From the NCBI GenBank assembly GCA_001584585.1, contig LSYV01000002.1:4493013-4557012 (forward strand): DNA of 64,000 nucleotides, in the 5' to 3' direction. Numbering within the stretch: position 1 is the stretch's first letter; each line of letters starts with the position of its first letter. Source of the DNA: Gonium pectorale (Eukaryota; Chlorophyta; Chlorophyceae; Chlamydomonadales; Volvocaceae). A model generated the notes under the pieces. That model ran no database searches. It saw nothing but the letters and a program-made list of their open reading frames with translations, and was not told the DNA's origin. A program made the position numbers and the translations under genes. Of this stretch, positions 34,211 through 47,573 are shown piece after piece.

Positions 34211-37200
34211 TCATAAGGCCTCAGATCCCGGCATCACCGTCAGAGCTTGCTGCACATCACGAAGGAGCGGCTCGCATGTCGGCCCAAGCTGCCCGAGCAG
34301 GCCAGCCAACCCGCGCATGGTCGCGGTCAGGGCCATGACCTTCATCCGAGCCTCTTGCAAGTCCTTGCCCCCATCTGCCTGAACAACCAGAGATAGCTGC
34401 GGGCGCGGGCCCCCGCCTCGTCCGCCTTCCAGACTTGCAGCACGGCTCGGGGTTGCGAAGGCAGGTCGAGCACCGGAGCCGCCTGAGCCATCGGCTCGCT
34501 CCATCCGGACTGAAGCCTGAGGCCAACCAGTTGAACTGTGCTCTCCCTGGGCCTCGCCTCCCAGCTCTAGCCCAGCCAGCAATGTTAACATGAAGAGTGG
34601 CTGTTTGCCACCATGCGGCGACGCCTCACGGCCAGCCGAAAGGCCGAACGGGTCAGCAGGCAGCTCAAGCTCTGCCAGCGCAGCCGCTGCAGCGCTGCCT
34701 GCCCTAGAACCCAGCTCGCCGCTCCTCGACGGCCACAGCTCCCGCTCTTCGGAGCCCTCCACAACACCCGATTCCCCGGAAACGCGGCCGCCGCCAGGCG
34801 TCGCCAGGAGGGATCGCAGCGGCTGGACCGCCTCCGAGAGCTGCTCCCTTACGCAGGCGTGAAGGAAGTCGGCGCGACGCGCCAACGCCTCACGCACCCG
34901 CCGCGCGTCAGTGGGCTGCGCCAACGCCAGCAGATGCAGCAGCGTGGCGCGAAGCTGCATGGACAGGCCTGCCGCGTAGCGGTAGTTGGGAATGCGCCCC
35001 TCACCGCCGTCGCCGTCTAGGTCCGCTGCCCCTGCAGGGCCGGTCCCACCCTTAGCACCGACAGCCGCAAGCGCGGCAGGCGCCGCGGATGCGGTAGAGC
35101 CCCCATTGCTCAAGCCCTCCAGTGCTCCCGCCACCACCAGCAGCGCATCCGGCAGCACGTCCCCATACGCCTCCCGGCTAGGCAGCGCTGCCAGCGCCGC
35201 CGCCGCGTGGGTGCGAATCTTGAAGTTGGCGCTGTCCCGAACCAGCATCACGAGCAGCAGCAGCAGCGGGGCTGTGCGCCCTGTGACCCGCGGGTGCGCC
35301 ACCAGGCGCTGGTTGCGCAGCAGGCCCAACAGCGCGTAGCAGGCATTCCACTGCACCTTCATGCTGCCGGTGGTGAGTGTGGACTGGAGGCAGCTGAGCG
35401 CGCTATCCAACCAGGCGTCCAGCTGCACGCCTCCGCCACCGCCACCGTCACGGCCGCCGGCGCCAGTGCCACGGCTCACCGGGTGCGGGCCCTCTGATAC
35501 GCCGTGCTGTACAGCGCCGGAGGCTCGGCCTGAGCTCTGAGCCCAGCCGCCCTGAGGCCGGAGGCTCCCAGGGAATGTCGTTGAGGCATGGGCAGAGGCT
35601 GCCGTGCTCGCGCTGCCTGACGCCAAGCCCATAGCCATATCGGGCGAGAGCGTTGCGAGCAGGTTTCCCACGGCCCGTATGCCATTGGCGCGGACCTTAT
35701 CAGCATCTTGTGTAGCGGTGATGGCTGCATCGCAAAGCGCAGCCAGCTGGCGGTAGTGGTGCGGCTCCAGCTGGGCGCAATGGCTCGCACCGACCCCCGG
35801 TTCGCCAGTGCCAGCCGCGCCCGGGGCGCTTCCTCCTGCACCTCCTGGCGACGATGTAGACTCCTGGCCATGGGACTGCATCCGCTGAGCCACCAGCAGC
35901 TGCTGCCGGCTGGCCCCGTCCCGTACTTCTGAGGACTCGAGCACGGAAGCGCCGCCGCCGCCCTGCCCCTCCGACGGACCCAACTGCTCCAGGCGCCGGC
36001 GGTGCGCGTCGCAGAGGTTGGCAACCGCCCAGCCCGCTGCAATGCGAACAGACATCACCGAGTCCCGCAGGCAGCCAGCCAGTGCCCGGCTGACGCTGAA
36101 GCTCAACTCCGCGTGCGCCAGTACGGGCGGAAAGGCAGCAGCGGCGCCCAGCGCCTTGCAGGCAGCTGCGCGCACAGCGGCCACCGCATCGGACGCAGCT
36201 GCGGCGCTGAGCAGGGAGAGCAGCCGCTGTTGCAGTTGCGGCTCCAGGACGGCAAAGACCTGACCAGGGACCTCCCCCAGACAGCCCAATCCAGCAGAGC
36301 GGACCTGGCATGGCGGAGAACGGCGATGTTCAATGTTGCACATACAGCGTGCGGTCGGAGACGCCTGTAAGTCAAGCAGCGCCCTTGCAGCGGTGGGGTT
36401 AGATAGAGCCAATATTTGATACCGTATTCATTTGCTAACCCAGAGAGATGCACCATTGCACCTCACCATGTACGACGCATGCGATGTGGCGGCTGGAACT
36501 AGCAAGGCCACAGCGTCGCGCCACATGTCTGCCAGCCGCCGAATCCCCGCCTCCACCTCCTCCTCTGTGGCGGTGCTTATGGGCGTCAGCACTGCAAGCT
36601 GCTGCTGATGCAGGCGCGGCACCGCCGCCCCGAGCGGGATGACCCCCGGCGACGGCGGCGGTCCAGGTCCGCCGCCCGCCGCTCCGTCCGCCTCGCCTCC
36701 CGAGCCGCCCATCTCGATCCGGGCAAGGCCATACTGCCGAGCGATAGCAGCCAGATACTCTGACAGCAGCTTCACACACAGCTGAGATGCCTTGTCATCG
36801 GGACTTGTACCGGCACAACCCGTGCCGTGTTCGGGTGCTGGACTGGGAGTGGCCGCGGGGCCAGTACGCCATGATGGCGTATGGCGGACAAGGGGATCTG
36901 CAGCAGCAGCAGCCGACAAGCGGGCCGACCGCGACCCCGACCCCAGGCTGGACGACGAAGGATTGCGGGAGGGAGGCTCGCTGGGGGGTCGGTGGGGGGA
37001 GGCCCGCGGCTGCGAGTGCCCAGCAAGGCCGACCGCCGACGCAGAGCGCAGCGACGCCCAGGCATCTGCAAAGCACGACAAGTTGCCCGAGAGGCAGTAG
37101 AGTGATGACGTGTTGAAACAAAGGCAGGAAGTGTTATCCAATGACGTCGGTTTTAGAGCCCGTTAAGCTCGTTGCATGTTAGCGTTTTGTGAGCCCAGCC

Positions 37201-40200
37201 AGGCTAGCGGGATGTTGCGTACCTTGAGGCATAACGAACGTGTAGTGCGCAGCCATGCCTTTAAGCGCCGCGAGGGCCTCAATCCGCGTCACCGCTGCTA
37301 CCGCCGGGTCAGAGGCCAGTTGCAGCAGCTCCAGCACCAGCTGCTCAGCGCCGCCGCCCTGCGCACCAGCCCGATTGCCGCTGCTGCTGGTCGCCCTTGG
37401 GCTCAGGGCGCCGCTCGCAGTGCGAATGTCATTGCCGCTGCTGCGACCCGGCGCACGCGGGTGGTCTGCGGCGTCGCCAGCGGCGGGTCCCGTTTCTAGC
37501 TTCTGCTGTTGTTGCAGGTACAACGCGAGGCCCGCGATGGGCTGCTTGGTGGCGAAGCACTCCGCAATGCACGCCAAGTACGCGGCCTGGATGGGCGCCA
37601 GCTCACCAGCGGCAGCCGCGTTGGAGGCCACGGATAGTGCAGCCCACCGCGACCGCAGCACCTGCATTCCAAAGTTTGCATGACAGAAGTCAGGCATGTG
37701 CAGTGAAGCAGTAGCGGAGGAAGGTCGAAGCCCGCCCGTGCAGATGCCCTGCCACGCAGGCCAGCCTGTTCGCTCCACTTCTCCCCCTCCTTCGGGACTT
37801 ACACGTCGCACAACACGCCTTTTGGTGTGTACCTTGATGGTTTCCGGAAGCAGCTCTGGCGGCAGGCGCTCGTACGGCGACGACGTGATGAGCACCACCA
37901 GCGCCCGCAGCACACCCGGCAGCACCAGCCCGCTGGCCTCGGTGGCCACCGAATGCAGCAGCCCCGTGTGGGCGGCGAGCAGCAGCTGACCCAGCGACAG
38001 CGACAGCGTGAGGAAGCCCCGCACTGGGGGCCGCGCCGTCATGGATTTGGCCTCCGCCACCGCCAGGATGGAGCGCTGCGCGGGGCCGTCCAGCAGCACC
38101 GCGATGGTGGATGCAGCCAACGAGCGGACCTGCGGGCGCAAAAGGGGTGAAGGCTCAACCATTCCGCCGAGCACTGCAAGGAGGACGGCAGGGCGGCGTG
38201 ACAGAAAATTTGCTAGCCGCACCGGGGCACAGACAAGGGATAGCAATACGGCCATTGTTGCTGCCTGGACATCATCCCGCCAATAGGGCTCAAGGCCACA
38301 ATTTCTTTCCGCGTTGTTTAGTGTATCCCGTTGAACTTTCACCCATCCATGCATTGCCATGCTTGTTCCTGTGTGTCGGTAACATGGACCTCATGAAATT
38401 TGTAGCATGCTATGGCATTTCATAGCAATATGAAAAAGCACGCGCTTCCATATCTCACAACATCATACGCCCCACCTTTATCAACGGGTCGTGAAGCAGC
38501 ACGGTCAGCAGATGCGGCGTCAGAGGCTTGGGCTGCAGGGGCGCCTGTACTGGCAGCAGCGCAGTCCAATGCGAGTGCATGACCCGCGGGTCGCTCTTGG
38601 CCATGGCCTGTATGCACGATAGCGCTCCAAGCCGCACGCGAGAGCTCCGGAAGCGATCTACGGATGTGCCGGTTCCTAAACTCGCCCCAGAATGCTCCGC
38701 GTCGCTCATGTCGCTGTCAGAGAAGCCACTTGCGCCGTCCGCAGGCCGGTCCTTGCGCCGCAGGTGCGGCGGCCGGTAGCGGCTGCCGCCGCCGGCACCA
38801 GCATCAGCACTGGGGCCCCTCCCCTGATCGCCTGACGCCGAAATGCCGGGGACAGGGGCCTGCCCAGGTGACTGAGCAGCTGCCCGGGGAGTCGCAGGAG
38901 CTCCTGCTGCAGAGGCTTGTACGCCGTAGGTGAAAAGGCGCTGAAGCCCCTCAACCAGCGTGACCGCGCGGGGGACCCAGGCCTGTCGCCCCTCGCTTAT
39001 CGCTGCCTGCAGCGCCCGCAGTAACGCAGCGTACATCCGCGAGTGTGCTGCATCTTCCACGGGCCTGGCCCGTGAGGCGCACGCGTGCAGTAGGGACGAC
39101 AGCGCTGATATGAGCGCTCCCGCCTCGTCGGCAGTCAGGCCGCCGTCCGCCTCACGGTCGCCGACTAGGCCGCTGGCGGGGCCGCGGCTGCAGCACCCCG
39201 CCAGCGCTGTGAGCGCCAACGTCTGCAGCTCAAGCGCGTCCGCTGCACGGCCCTGCAGTGAAACCACGACTGCAGCTTCAGCAATAGGCTTCTGGGCTCT
39301 ACAAGAGCACTCAGTACTACTTGCTGCCACGCGACATCCCACATGTGTCATGCGCAACGAACCTAGAAACCTGGTTTTAGGCCTCCGCGAACGAATCAAC
39401 GGTGCAGTGCACAGCAAACCAGGGCGCTCACTCTCTCGGCGGCCTGGGCGTATGGTGGCGACGACACAAGCAGGGACTGCAGGGCCGCCAGCTGCGCCGC
39501 GCGCTCATGTTCCGAAAGGGCCCCCAGGTTGTCAGGAAGCAGTGCAGCCAGCGCCATCAGAGCCTCCACCTGCAGGCTGGGAGGCGCTACCACGCCAGCT
39601 ACCGCCGTGCCGGGTGCTAGTGTTGCATCGGGGTGCCCTGTCGTTCCAGGGCATGCACTGGTGGAAGCGCTGGGAGCAGCAGCGCAAGATCCGTCCGAGC
39701 CTGTATCTGCCCACTGACGCAGCGCGCACAGTATGAAGTTGGCGGCCGAGGCGTGCAGCCGGATAGTCCGCAACGCCAAAAGTCCCGCCAGCAGCCGGCA
39801 GAAAGCGATGCAGGCGGGGGCATCTCTGTAACAAGATTTGAGAGTAGGAGGCCGATGGTGAAAACCTTGAAAGGAAGGAGACGTACAGAAAGGGGCGACA
39901 TCGAGCCTGCATGCGGCCTGTCGTCACCCCGCACTCGAAACCAAGGCGTGTACGCAACCCGCACCTGCTTTCACTCCAGACCTCTCCTGACCCGCTGGAT
40001 GTCCGCTGCCCAAGCAGCTGCTGGACTAGGAAGGGCAGGTCCTCCACAAGCTGCGGGTCGGGAGGGTGTGAAGGGGTGGGGTGGGGGTGGAGGGTGTCAG
40101 GGCGATAACCAGAGACTACACCAGGATAAGGCTCAAGCTGCTCACCTCATGGTCCTGTGCCTCTCCCTCCGCAGCTTTCAGCGCCTCAATTGCAGCATGC

Positions 40201-40371
40201 AAGCTATCACGCGCAACGACCCCTTTCGTCGACGCCTCCTGAGATAAAAACGACAATTCAGCTTCGCGTTTGCAACTTCAGTTAGTCATAGACATGCACC
40301 TGTCGGAGCGGTGCCAGAACTTGGCGCCATGCGCTCCCAGGACAAGCGCTGCCACGCGACCGCCACGACAT
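34211..40371 (-). CDS. HEAT-repeat protein, HEATR6-like, 9 exons
   Basis: Helical-repeat scaffold protein. Exons: 40300-40371, 40146-40238, 39965-40050, 39432-39825, 38476-39252, 37833-38129, 37223-37661, 36467-37065, 34211-36304; all phases agree and give 1616 residues. The N-terminal part has Leu/Ala-rich HEAT-like helices (ALMALAALLPDN, AALQSLLVSSPPYAQ). A low-complexity linker then contains SRYRPPHLRRKD, a short motif characteristic of HEATR6-type proteins. After it come repeats with the family's VRSLAA and KVQWNACYALLGLLRN, and ADFLHACVREQL near the end. The spacers are Ala/Gly/Ser-rich, as usual for algal versions, which is why it is longer than the roughly 1180-residue animal proteins. 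The biochemical role of HEATR6 is poorly known; protein-protein scaffolding is an inference from the fold. The first exon (24 codons, start at 40371) is the least certain piece; its phase fits exon 2. Confidence 0.85.
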
Positions 40372-41270
40372 GTGCTATGCACTTAGATCATGTTTGTAGT
40401 CATGCGTGACGGCTGGCTTTTTGCCTATGACAAGGAGCCCGAGGGCACGGAGCTGGGCGCGTTTTCAAATAGCTCTTGTATGTAGCATTCATATGTTTGC
40501 GGGCTGCAACTCGGCTGCTGTGAAGCAGTACGGCACGTACGTGCTCCCCAAAACCCACACCCCCTCACATACGCAAATATACCGCACCTTTACCCGGGCC
40601 AGATAAGTGACAAATTTAACGCCGTAAGGGCTGTGTGACGCAACCTCAGGGGCCTCGTGCGCGACACCACCGTGTGCGCAACACCTCCGGTGGTGCTGAC
40701 CATGTGCTCGCGGTGGGTCGACACGACCGATGACGCGTTATTTACAACCTCTGAGCCCCAAGTCAGGGGACACCCAAGACCCCTGACCCAAGCCGTGACC
40801 CGGCGCGTACTGAAGGACCAGAAGCTCAACACAGCCTACTGTACCAGGCCGCTGTTTTCTTCCCTCATGGTCACTGTAGCACGCTGGGACAGCAGGCTGT
40901 ACCGTGATGAGTAATTACATGTTATGGACCGCATTTGCAGATGAGCGGCCGTGCGTGCCCCGCCATTCTGCATTGCCGTACAGCCACCTACATGCCACCT
41001 ACATGCCTGTATGAGATGCATTAGATGCATTAAACCAGAGTGCGTCTCGTGCAGGGGGAGGAACTGACCCACATGCAGCTACTCTTCTTTAAAACGTGCT
41101 GCAAAAACCATTGCAGTTATCCGCAATCTGACACGCTTGAACCTTGCACACATGCGCGGGCCTAACACCCCAAACAACAGCCACGCACCAGGAAAGAAGT
41201 AACAAAAAGGCATAAGTGCAGAATGGAGAAGTGCTTAATCTCACACTGTCTGCTCACCTCAGCGATAAAC
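40372..41270. other. Intergenic region upstream of the HEATR6-like gene
   Basis: Probably the HEATR6-like promoter. Open frames here are short with no domains. No RNA gene or repeat recognised. Confidence 0.4.
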
Positions 41271-41275
41271 TTACA
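41271..41275 (-). terminator. TGTAA polyadenylation signal of the selenium-binding protein gene
   Basis: TGTAA on the minus strand about 280 nt past the stop at 41556. Confidence 0.5.
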
Positions 41276-41555
41276 CCATGCGTCTCTCTGTACGTGGGTG
41301 TGCCCTTCCGTGCCAGGGGCCATCTGACCGATGGCACTCGCCAGAAATCCGACTGCCCCAAACAGGGTCGTCGTTGACTGTCAGTGCTGTACCCCACACG
41401 GCATCCGTCCCACACCCCCGTCCCACATCCAATGCAGAAAACCGCCTCAACATGCCTTCATCTGGCACCGCTCAGGCACCTGAAATGTACAACACGAGTT
41501 TCAAGCCTTCGAGGCCCTCGCCGGCCGTGTCGCGCCCCCACCCTCCGCATGCCTC

Positions 41556-44500
41556 TCAGATCCAGATGTCGCTGCTGCAGTCGCCACCCGGGTAGCGGAT
41601 CTCGTGCGCCAGCACCGGGCCGCCCGGCTCCTTGCCGAAGTCGATTATCCAGTCGGTGTCCAGCGTGAGGCCGCCCTTGTCCGTGTCAACATCGATCTGG
41701 TCGGGGCCAGGGCGGGTGGGCGGGTGTGTGGAAAGGTGAGCAATTTGTAATTTACCGTTGCAACAGGACAAACAGATCCCAACCGCACCCAAGGCCGCTC
41801 CCCGCACCAGGTTTGATCCCGACCTAGGGAGCCCGGAGTGGCACCTGGATGCCCGAACAAGCATGGAGTGCTGCTCGAGAGGGAGTTTTGGTGTGCGATC
41901 AGCACTCATATACCTCTGCAATGGGAGAGCAGTAATACGGCCCTGGAGGGGCCGGGCGCTTTGCTCCAACATGGTATCTCTTTGCTACACTTCCTATAAA
42001 GCTACTGTTTTCAAAGCCCCGGACAGCTTCGCCCACCCGTGGGCTTCACGACCTCGAGCTGCCCGCTTGGTGGTGCAGCTGCAGACGCCGCAGTGCGCCC
42101 GGGACATTCCGATGCCGAGGATACCGCTTGCCCATGAACTTGTTTGAGTCACCTGGTGCCCATGCCTTCAGTATGCGACGACCCCTTCCAAACACCAACC
42201 CCAACACACCTTGAGCAGGTGGCTGCCACCCTCCACCAGCGGCGGGTAGAACTGCGGGGTGAAGAGACGGGCATCAAGGAGAATTCAGAAACCCGCCAAA
42301 AAAGAGTCCCAAAGCCTGCCCAAAGCGCCGCCCGGAGATCTTCCTGCCTAGGACCTACCTGCGCCTTCTTCATGCATATCTCCCTGCATTCAGCCCGGGT
42401 CAGAACCGGCGCATAGTAGTTCTACCACAACCACCACAATACCACGACGCAACCACATCGCACTCTGCCCCTGCGATACCGTTCGCACCCCTACAACGCA
42501 CCTGCTTGTCCCACGGCGAGTACAGGCTGTTGGTGACGTAGAGCCGCTTGCCATCTAGCGACAGCTGCAGCATCTGCGGCCCGCCGCGCAGCTCCAAGCC
42601 GGCCACGGTGGGCACCTCGGGCGGCTCCGGGGTGTCCTCGGGCAGACCCTCGATCACCTTGAGCGGCCCGCCCTTGCGCACCAGGCCGCCCACCCACACG
42701 CGGCCCGCCAGGCGCGGGTGCGCTGGGTCGGAGATGTCATACTGCACGATGTCGCCGCGCAGCCAATTGGAGAGGTAGAGGAAGCGGTCGTCTAGGGAGA
42801 TGAGGATGTCGGTGATGCAGGGGGGCAGCTCCGGGAGCACCCAGCCCTCCACCTGCGCGACAGGCGGCAGAACGAGCAGGGCTCAAGCGCAGGGCACTGT
42901 GTCCGCATCTCAAGGGGTGCGAGGCGGTGCCCGTGCGCATCTTGAACACGGGATCAAATGGTGTGGGGAAAGTGCCGGCCGACGGCTGTATGCTGCACCG
43001 TGTGGCGTAGGGTACCTTGGTCCAGGGCTGCTCCACCACGACGTTGGCCACCCAGTCTGCGCCCTCGCTGGGCCGCGTGAAGTGGATGACTGTGCTCGAG
43101 AGCGCGGCCCCCACGAACCCGTGTGGAGAGGAGGGCTCGTGCAGGAAGCGGACCTGCGGCGGAGGCCGGTGCGTGGGGCCGGTGCGTGGAGCCTCAGCTG
43201 GGGCGTATGCACGGACCCACCGCGCACACAAGCCATCCATGCGCGATCATGCAGGACCTTCCGGTCTAGGTCCTGCCGTCTACAGCCGCGCATTGTCGGG
43301 CTCCAACCCATACCGTACCTCCAGCGGCAGCAGGCCCTTGGGCCCCAGCTCAAGCTTCTGCTTGAGCACGCGCTCCTTCCAGTCCCACACGTATAGTGTG
43401 TTGCCGTAGTGCTCGGGCACCTCCGCGGGGTTGAAGCCCTGCAGGCCCGGGAGCAGCGCCAGTATGGCAGTCGAACGTGTCACACGCATCATAGAACAAA
43501 GCCCAGTCAGGTCTACGGATGCGACGTAAGAAATAGCAGTGGGGATAAAGGGGGTGGAAAGGACTCGGTGTGGCCCATGGCAAGGTGCTGACACGGGTGA
43601 GCCAGGGAGCCGTCCGTGAAAAGCCCCACCAACGGGAGCTGCTCAAGGCGCAGTGCGGGCTTTACCTTCGAAAAGGCCTTGGGGGCGCCCCAGCCGCTGC
43701 TGACCATGACGTTGAGTCGGGGCTGGTACCAGAAGTCGTAGCCATACGGCGTCTCCTCGGGGCTCCACACGCCCTTGATACTACGCGTGGCGAGGCAGGG
43801 AGAGCAAGACAGGGTAGCTTAAGGCTTGAACGCCAACAAGGCTTTTGGCGGGGTGACGGGCCTATCTCTTGTTAGCTAATCTTACAATGCCCGGCCGGGA
43901 TCAGGTAAGGACTGTCAAGCTGGCACCTACGCTTTGCCCACTTACGTGAGGTCCTGGTTCAGGAGGAGGAACGAGCCACGCGCCGTGCCCTCAGCATCGC
44001 CCATTGCGCTGACCTGCGGCAACCGACCCAGGCAGTGGAGGGGAGGACAATGCGAGGGGGCGTGGGGAATGAAGCAAGAGTATAGTGAACAAGGCACGGG
44101 GCGTGACGCCGACGCAAGCAGCGCCCTTACGCATTTACACGCCGCATGCCGGCAATTGACCTGTCCACAGTCGCCAATACCTCAATAAGCCCGTACCCAC
44201 CGCCGCCTGCGCCCGCACAACATCCGCGGCTGCGCCCAGCGCACGGGCACCCAGCGACCTACCATGATGCTGCCATCGGGCGCGCCTGGAGGCGAGGCAA
44301 GGCCACAAGGGAAGCAGCCGCTTCAGCAAAACGAAGTTAAGGTTGCGAGCATGCAAGGCTCGCTACTTGCCCGCCAGGTCCCGTGCCAAGCAGCGGCCCA
44401 TTGCGAATGGGCCCTACGCACGCCGAAAGCATGTACAAGTTGTTGGAACTTACAGTGGCTGGTGTGCAAGTAGCTTAGACCGGTGGCGGCCTGGATGTCC

Positions 44501-45894
44501 TTCGGCTCCGCCACAGCTGCAATGCGGGGAGCCCGCGGGTCCGTAGCCGTGTCCACTCCTGGGGGGTTGAATGAGATTCAAATGACGACGCTGGCAACGA
44601 CATCGCACGTGTTCAATGGAAATCCGGGACAAGTGCGCCAAGAACACATGCGCATATGCAAGTTTTGCGTACAGCGGAGACTGCCTACCGTAAACTCGGC
44701 CCGATCCGAGGGCGGGGAGGATGAGGAGCTTGCGACCCGGAGCGGAGGCGTCATGGAAGCAGGATGAGCATGAGTTCCAGCCTGAGGGGCAGTGACAAGA
44801 GCAGCAAGTGACCGGAGCAGCAGGATGTATGGGCACGCCTTACTGCCCCCTCCTCCTCTTCAAGTTTCTCAGCAAACCCATTGAACTCCAGTACTGCTTG
44901 GTGCACTTGGGTCCGGCAGCACAGAGTCCCGGATCACAGCCATGCACGCGTAGGCTCGGCGCTCACGCATAGCGCACCCAACTTGCTCCCTAATCCATTA
45001 TTCGAAAGGCTGTGCCGTCTGAAGCCACGTTCCATCACAAGGCGTCATCAACCCGCACGGGGCCCGTCGAGATAACATGCCCCAGTCTCGTCCAGCCAAT
45101 GAAGCAGGCTGCCATTCGCAAAGGCACAGCTATGGAGACGCTGCGCATGCCGGCATGCACACAACATCATCTTGGGCGCGGCGGCGCACATGCTGCCGTT
45201 GTGGTGACCGCACAGGCTGCTATACGTCTTGTCAAGAAGGGTCGGACGCCAACGCCACTACACGACACGCAACAAGGGGCACCCGGCAACGATTCATGCT
45301 GTTACCGCCTGCAGCCAGCGCTGCCGTTGTGTGCCTCACCAGTGTGGTGCAGCTCATCCCCGATATGCGGCATCGGCAAGCGGTGGATGACCTGCGAGTT
45401 GGCAAAACAATTGATGGGCCATGCTGCTCAGATAGGTGAAGAATATGTTCACCTGTGTTTACTAAATGCAGTTTGCCGCTCAGGAGGGCTGCGAGCGGCG
45501 CGCGGCGCGCGGCGAGTCCCAACCCCACCGAAAAAAACCCTGATCGTGTCGACACCTGTGCGTGGCCTCACTAATCCCCCCCAAATCTGCATCACCCTGG
45601 GTTGAAGTTTGCAACCTCCTTTATTCCTACCTGTTTGTAGGTGGGTGACTCGGGATCCACATCGATGGTCGCCACGTAGTCGGGGCGGGCATGGTCCGGA
45701 ATGACGCAGGGCACGTAAAGAAGCTTCTCGCGTGGTCCGTTATGGTAGGCATCCTGATGGGTGCATAATGAATGAGCCAGGTCAGGCACACGTCAGAGCT
45801 TCCCGGGCACCTGTCCGCGTCTAGGGCTTCGTTCACATACCTTTGGCGAGGCATAGCCCGGGCCCTTACAGCAAGTTTCACGAGCAGCTGCCAT
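41556..45894 (-). CDS. SELENBP1: Selenium-binding protein 1 / methanethiol oxidase, 13 exons
   Basis: Family members oxidise methanethiol to formaldehyde, H2O2 and sulfide, and bind selenium through cysteine. Exons: 45841-45894, 45631-45753, 45340-45391, 44689-44781, 44454-44558, 44263-44285, 43946-44013, 43666-43780, 43319-43438, 43016-43153, 42502-42852, 42210-42251, 41556-41696. All phases fit and the product is 474 residues, the usual family length (human SELENBP1 is 472). The sequence follows the family end to end: [52 protein letters not shown] (the Cys-X-X-Cys thought to bind selenium), [100 protein letters not shown] and the C-terminal [19 protein letters not shown] end. It should be cytosolic; no targeting peptide is evident. 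Exon 6 is only 23 nt. Confidence 0.96.
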
Positions 45895-46742
45895 GGCGAG
45901 GATCCTCGGGGCAACGCTCAAGCACAATGTCCGAGGTAGGAGCTACGCACGACGGAACCGGGCACTGGCACCCAGAAAAGCTTACAGTTGTATCTGAAAT
46001 TACACTCGGTCGACCGTAGCTATTCTGCTGTGTTAATCTCGTAAGCGACGAGACTATGACGGTTGCACGACGGTTGGCTCCGGCCTCGGCCTGCCGGGCT
46101 GGAGCTTTTATGAACCCTTAACGTAAGGGATTATGATCTTATAAAATGAAGCCTGAAAACTTATTCATACTCTTGCGACAGCGAAATCGACCAACCGCCG
46201 AGGTGGTCATCTTGCGCTCAGTGTCATTAGTTATAGGCAGGGCAGGGAGGTTTGTTGACCTTGACGTGGTATCCCGGGCCATAAGGGCTATCACCGTGGC
46301 CGCGACCTTTTACGTACCAGGCCTCCGTTCACTGTGGCGTACCCCTGACCGCATTACAGACGTGCATCAACTCGCCCCCGCACACTGCGCCATAATCCCA
46401 CATTGACATCCCCGAGCCTCTAATCGCTACAGAGGGTTTTGCCTGGGCCCGGTAGTGTTGGGTGAGTGGATGAGAGGCCACCAGCAGCAAGACACGCGGG
46501 GCCCCAAGGCAGCCTATCGGGTTACACTTACAACGGACAACCAGTACTGTTTTATATCATTGTAATGCACCCCAACAACCAAACACGGTTAGGCCAGCCT
46601 CAAGTGATGTGATGTGCACATCAATCCGGTTCGTAGTGTGTCGTCCCAGTCCTCGGGTTCCTTGCTACGGCATTCTACGGCCATGCCAACTCCCGTTCAC
46701 AGAGACACCGCGGCGGTGCCCTTTAACGCAGCTGCTTCCTAG
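45895..46742. other. Intergenic region between the selenium-binding protein and LEA genes
   Basis: Presumably promoter of the selenium-binding protein gene (minus strand) plus the 3' flank of the first LEA gene. It is lower in GC than its surroundings. No gene, RNA or repeat recognised. Confidence 0.4.
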
Positions 46743-46747
46743 TTACA
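46743..46747 (-). terminator. TGTAA polyadenylation signal of the first LEA-like gene
   Basis: TGTAA on the minus strand 116 nt beyond the stop at 46863. Confidence 0.55.
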
Positions 46748-46862
46748 TCCTACATGCACATCTGTCACTTCCAGCGTCTGTCCATCACCACTGCCCGTTT
46801 ATGTCCGGTTTGCCGGGCACTCTTGGGGCATGCAAGCGCCCGACGCAAACACCTCTGAGCGA

Positions 46863-47573
46863 TCATTCCTCCTGCTCTCCCTCCCCCTGCTCCTGCCCCT
46901 TCCTCTGCTTCGGAAGATCCTTGTAGCCCTCGCTGCCCAGCTCGCCCTGCAAGGAGCTCAAGGAGTGGTATCCAACAATCCAAGCAGCGTGCGCAACGAC
47001 GCCCTGTTTCAGCCGTTGCACGCAAACAAAAAGAGAAACGTTACAGGTACCCGGCAAACATGTCGATAGAACGAAGCTATACTGAGAAGCGCAGCGGGCA
47101 GGACCCTTCCGCCCATCATGCGCACGGTTACGGCGCCGAACGAAGTGTGTTGAGTGCGTGCAGCATGTGTCCGGGATCATGACCCAAAGAGCCTCGTCAG
47201 CACGCACCTTGCGGATGTTGCCGCCGACAGTGCCTCCCACGCTCATACGGTCCTGCGGGTCCTTGAGCTCGCTGAACTTGCACCCGAACTTCTCCATGGA
47301 AACCCTGGGGCGGCGGGGGCGCGGGCGACAGGCATGAAAATATCAGAATGCTGGCTATGAGCAACCTCAACCGGCCTCTTGCTACCGAGCTCGCATGGGA
47401 GGTAGGCCATGGCGCGGACACGTGCAATAGCCACAGCCCCAGTGCTCAGTAATCGGGTACCGTCAAGGAAGCTCAGGTTAACTGTACGTCCAAGGCCGAA
47501 GCGAGATGGTAGCAGAGCAGGCAAAGCGAGGCTGCGGACCTTCGCACCTGTCCTTCTTGGCCTCAATGTCCAT
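46863..47573 (-). CDS. Group-1 LEA (Em-like, LEA_5) hydrophilin, copy A, 3 exons
   Basis: Small hydrophilic protein of 68 residues. Exons: 47548-47573 (26 nt), 47208-47304, 46863-46946; phases agree. The core is RMSVGGTVGGNIRK followed across the last intron by GELGSEGYKDL, matching the 20-residue group-1 LEA motif (GGxxRKEQLGxEGYxEMG) known from plant Em proteins and some bacteria. These proteins protect cell components during drying. Here the motif is broken after EGYKDL: the expected MGHKGG is replaced by a Lys/Gln/Glu-rich tail. The first two exons align with those of copy B 0.8 kb upstream (ATG exon of 26 nt in both, same intron phases), so the two arose by tandem duplication. An alternative reading with another small exon is possible, but the tail ends in a stop followed by TGTAA. 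Confidence 0.72.
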
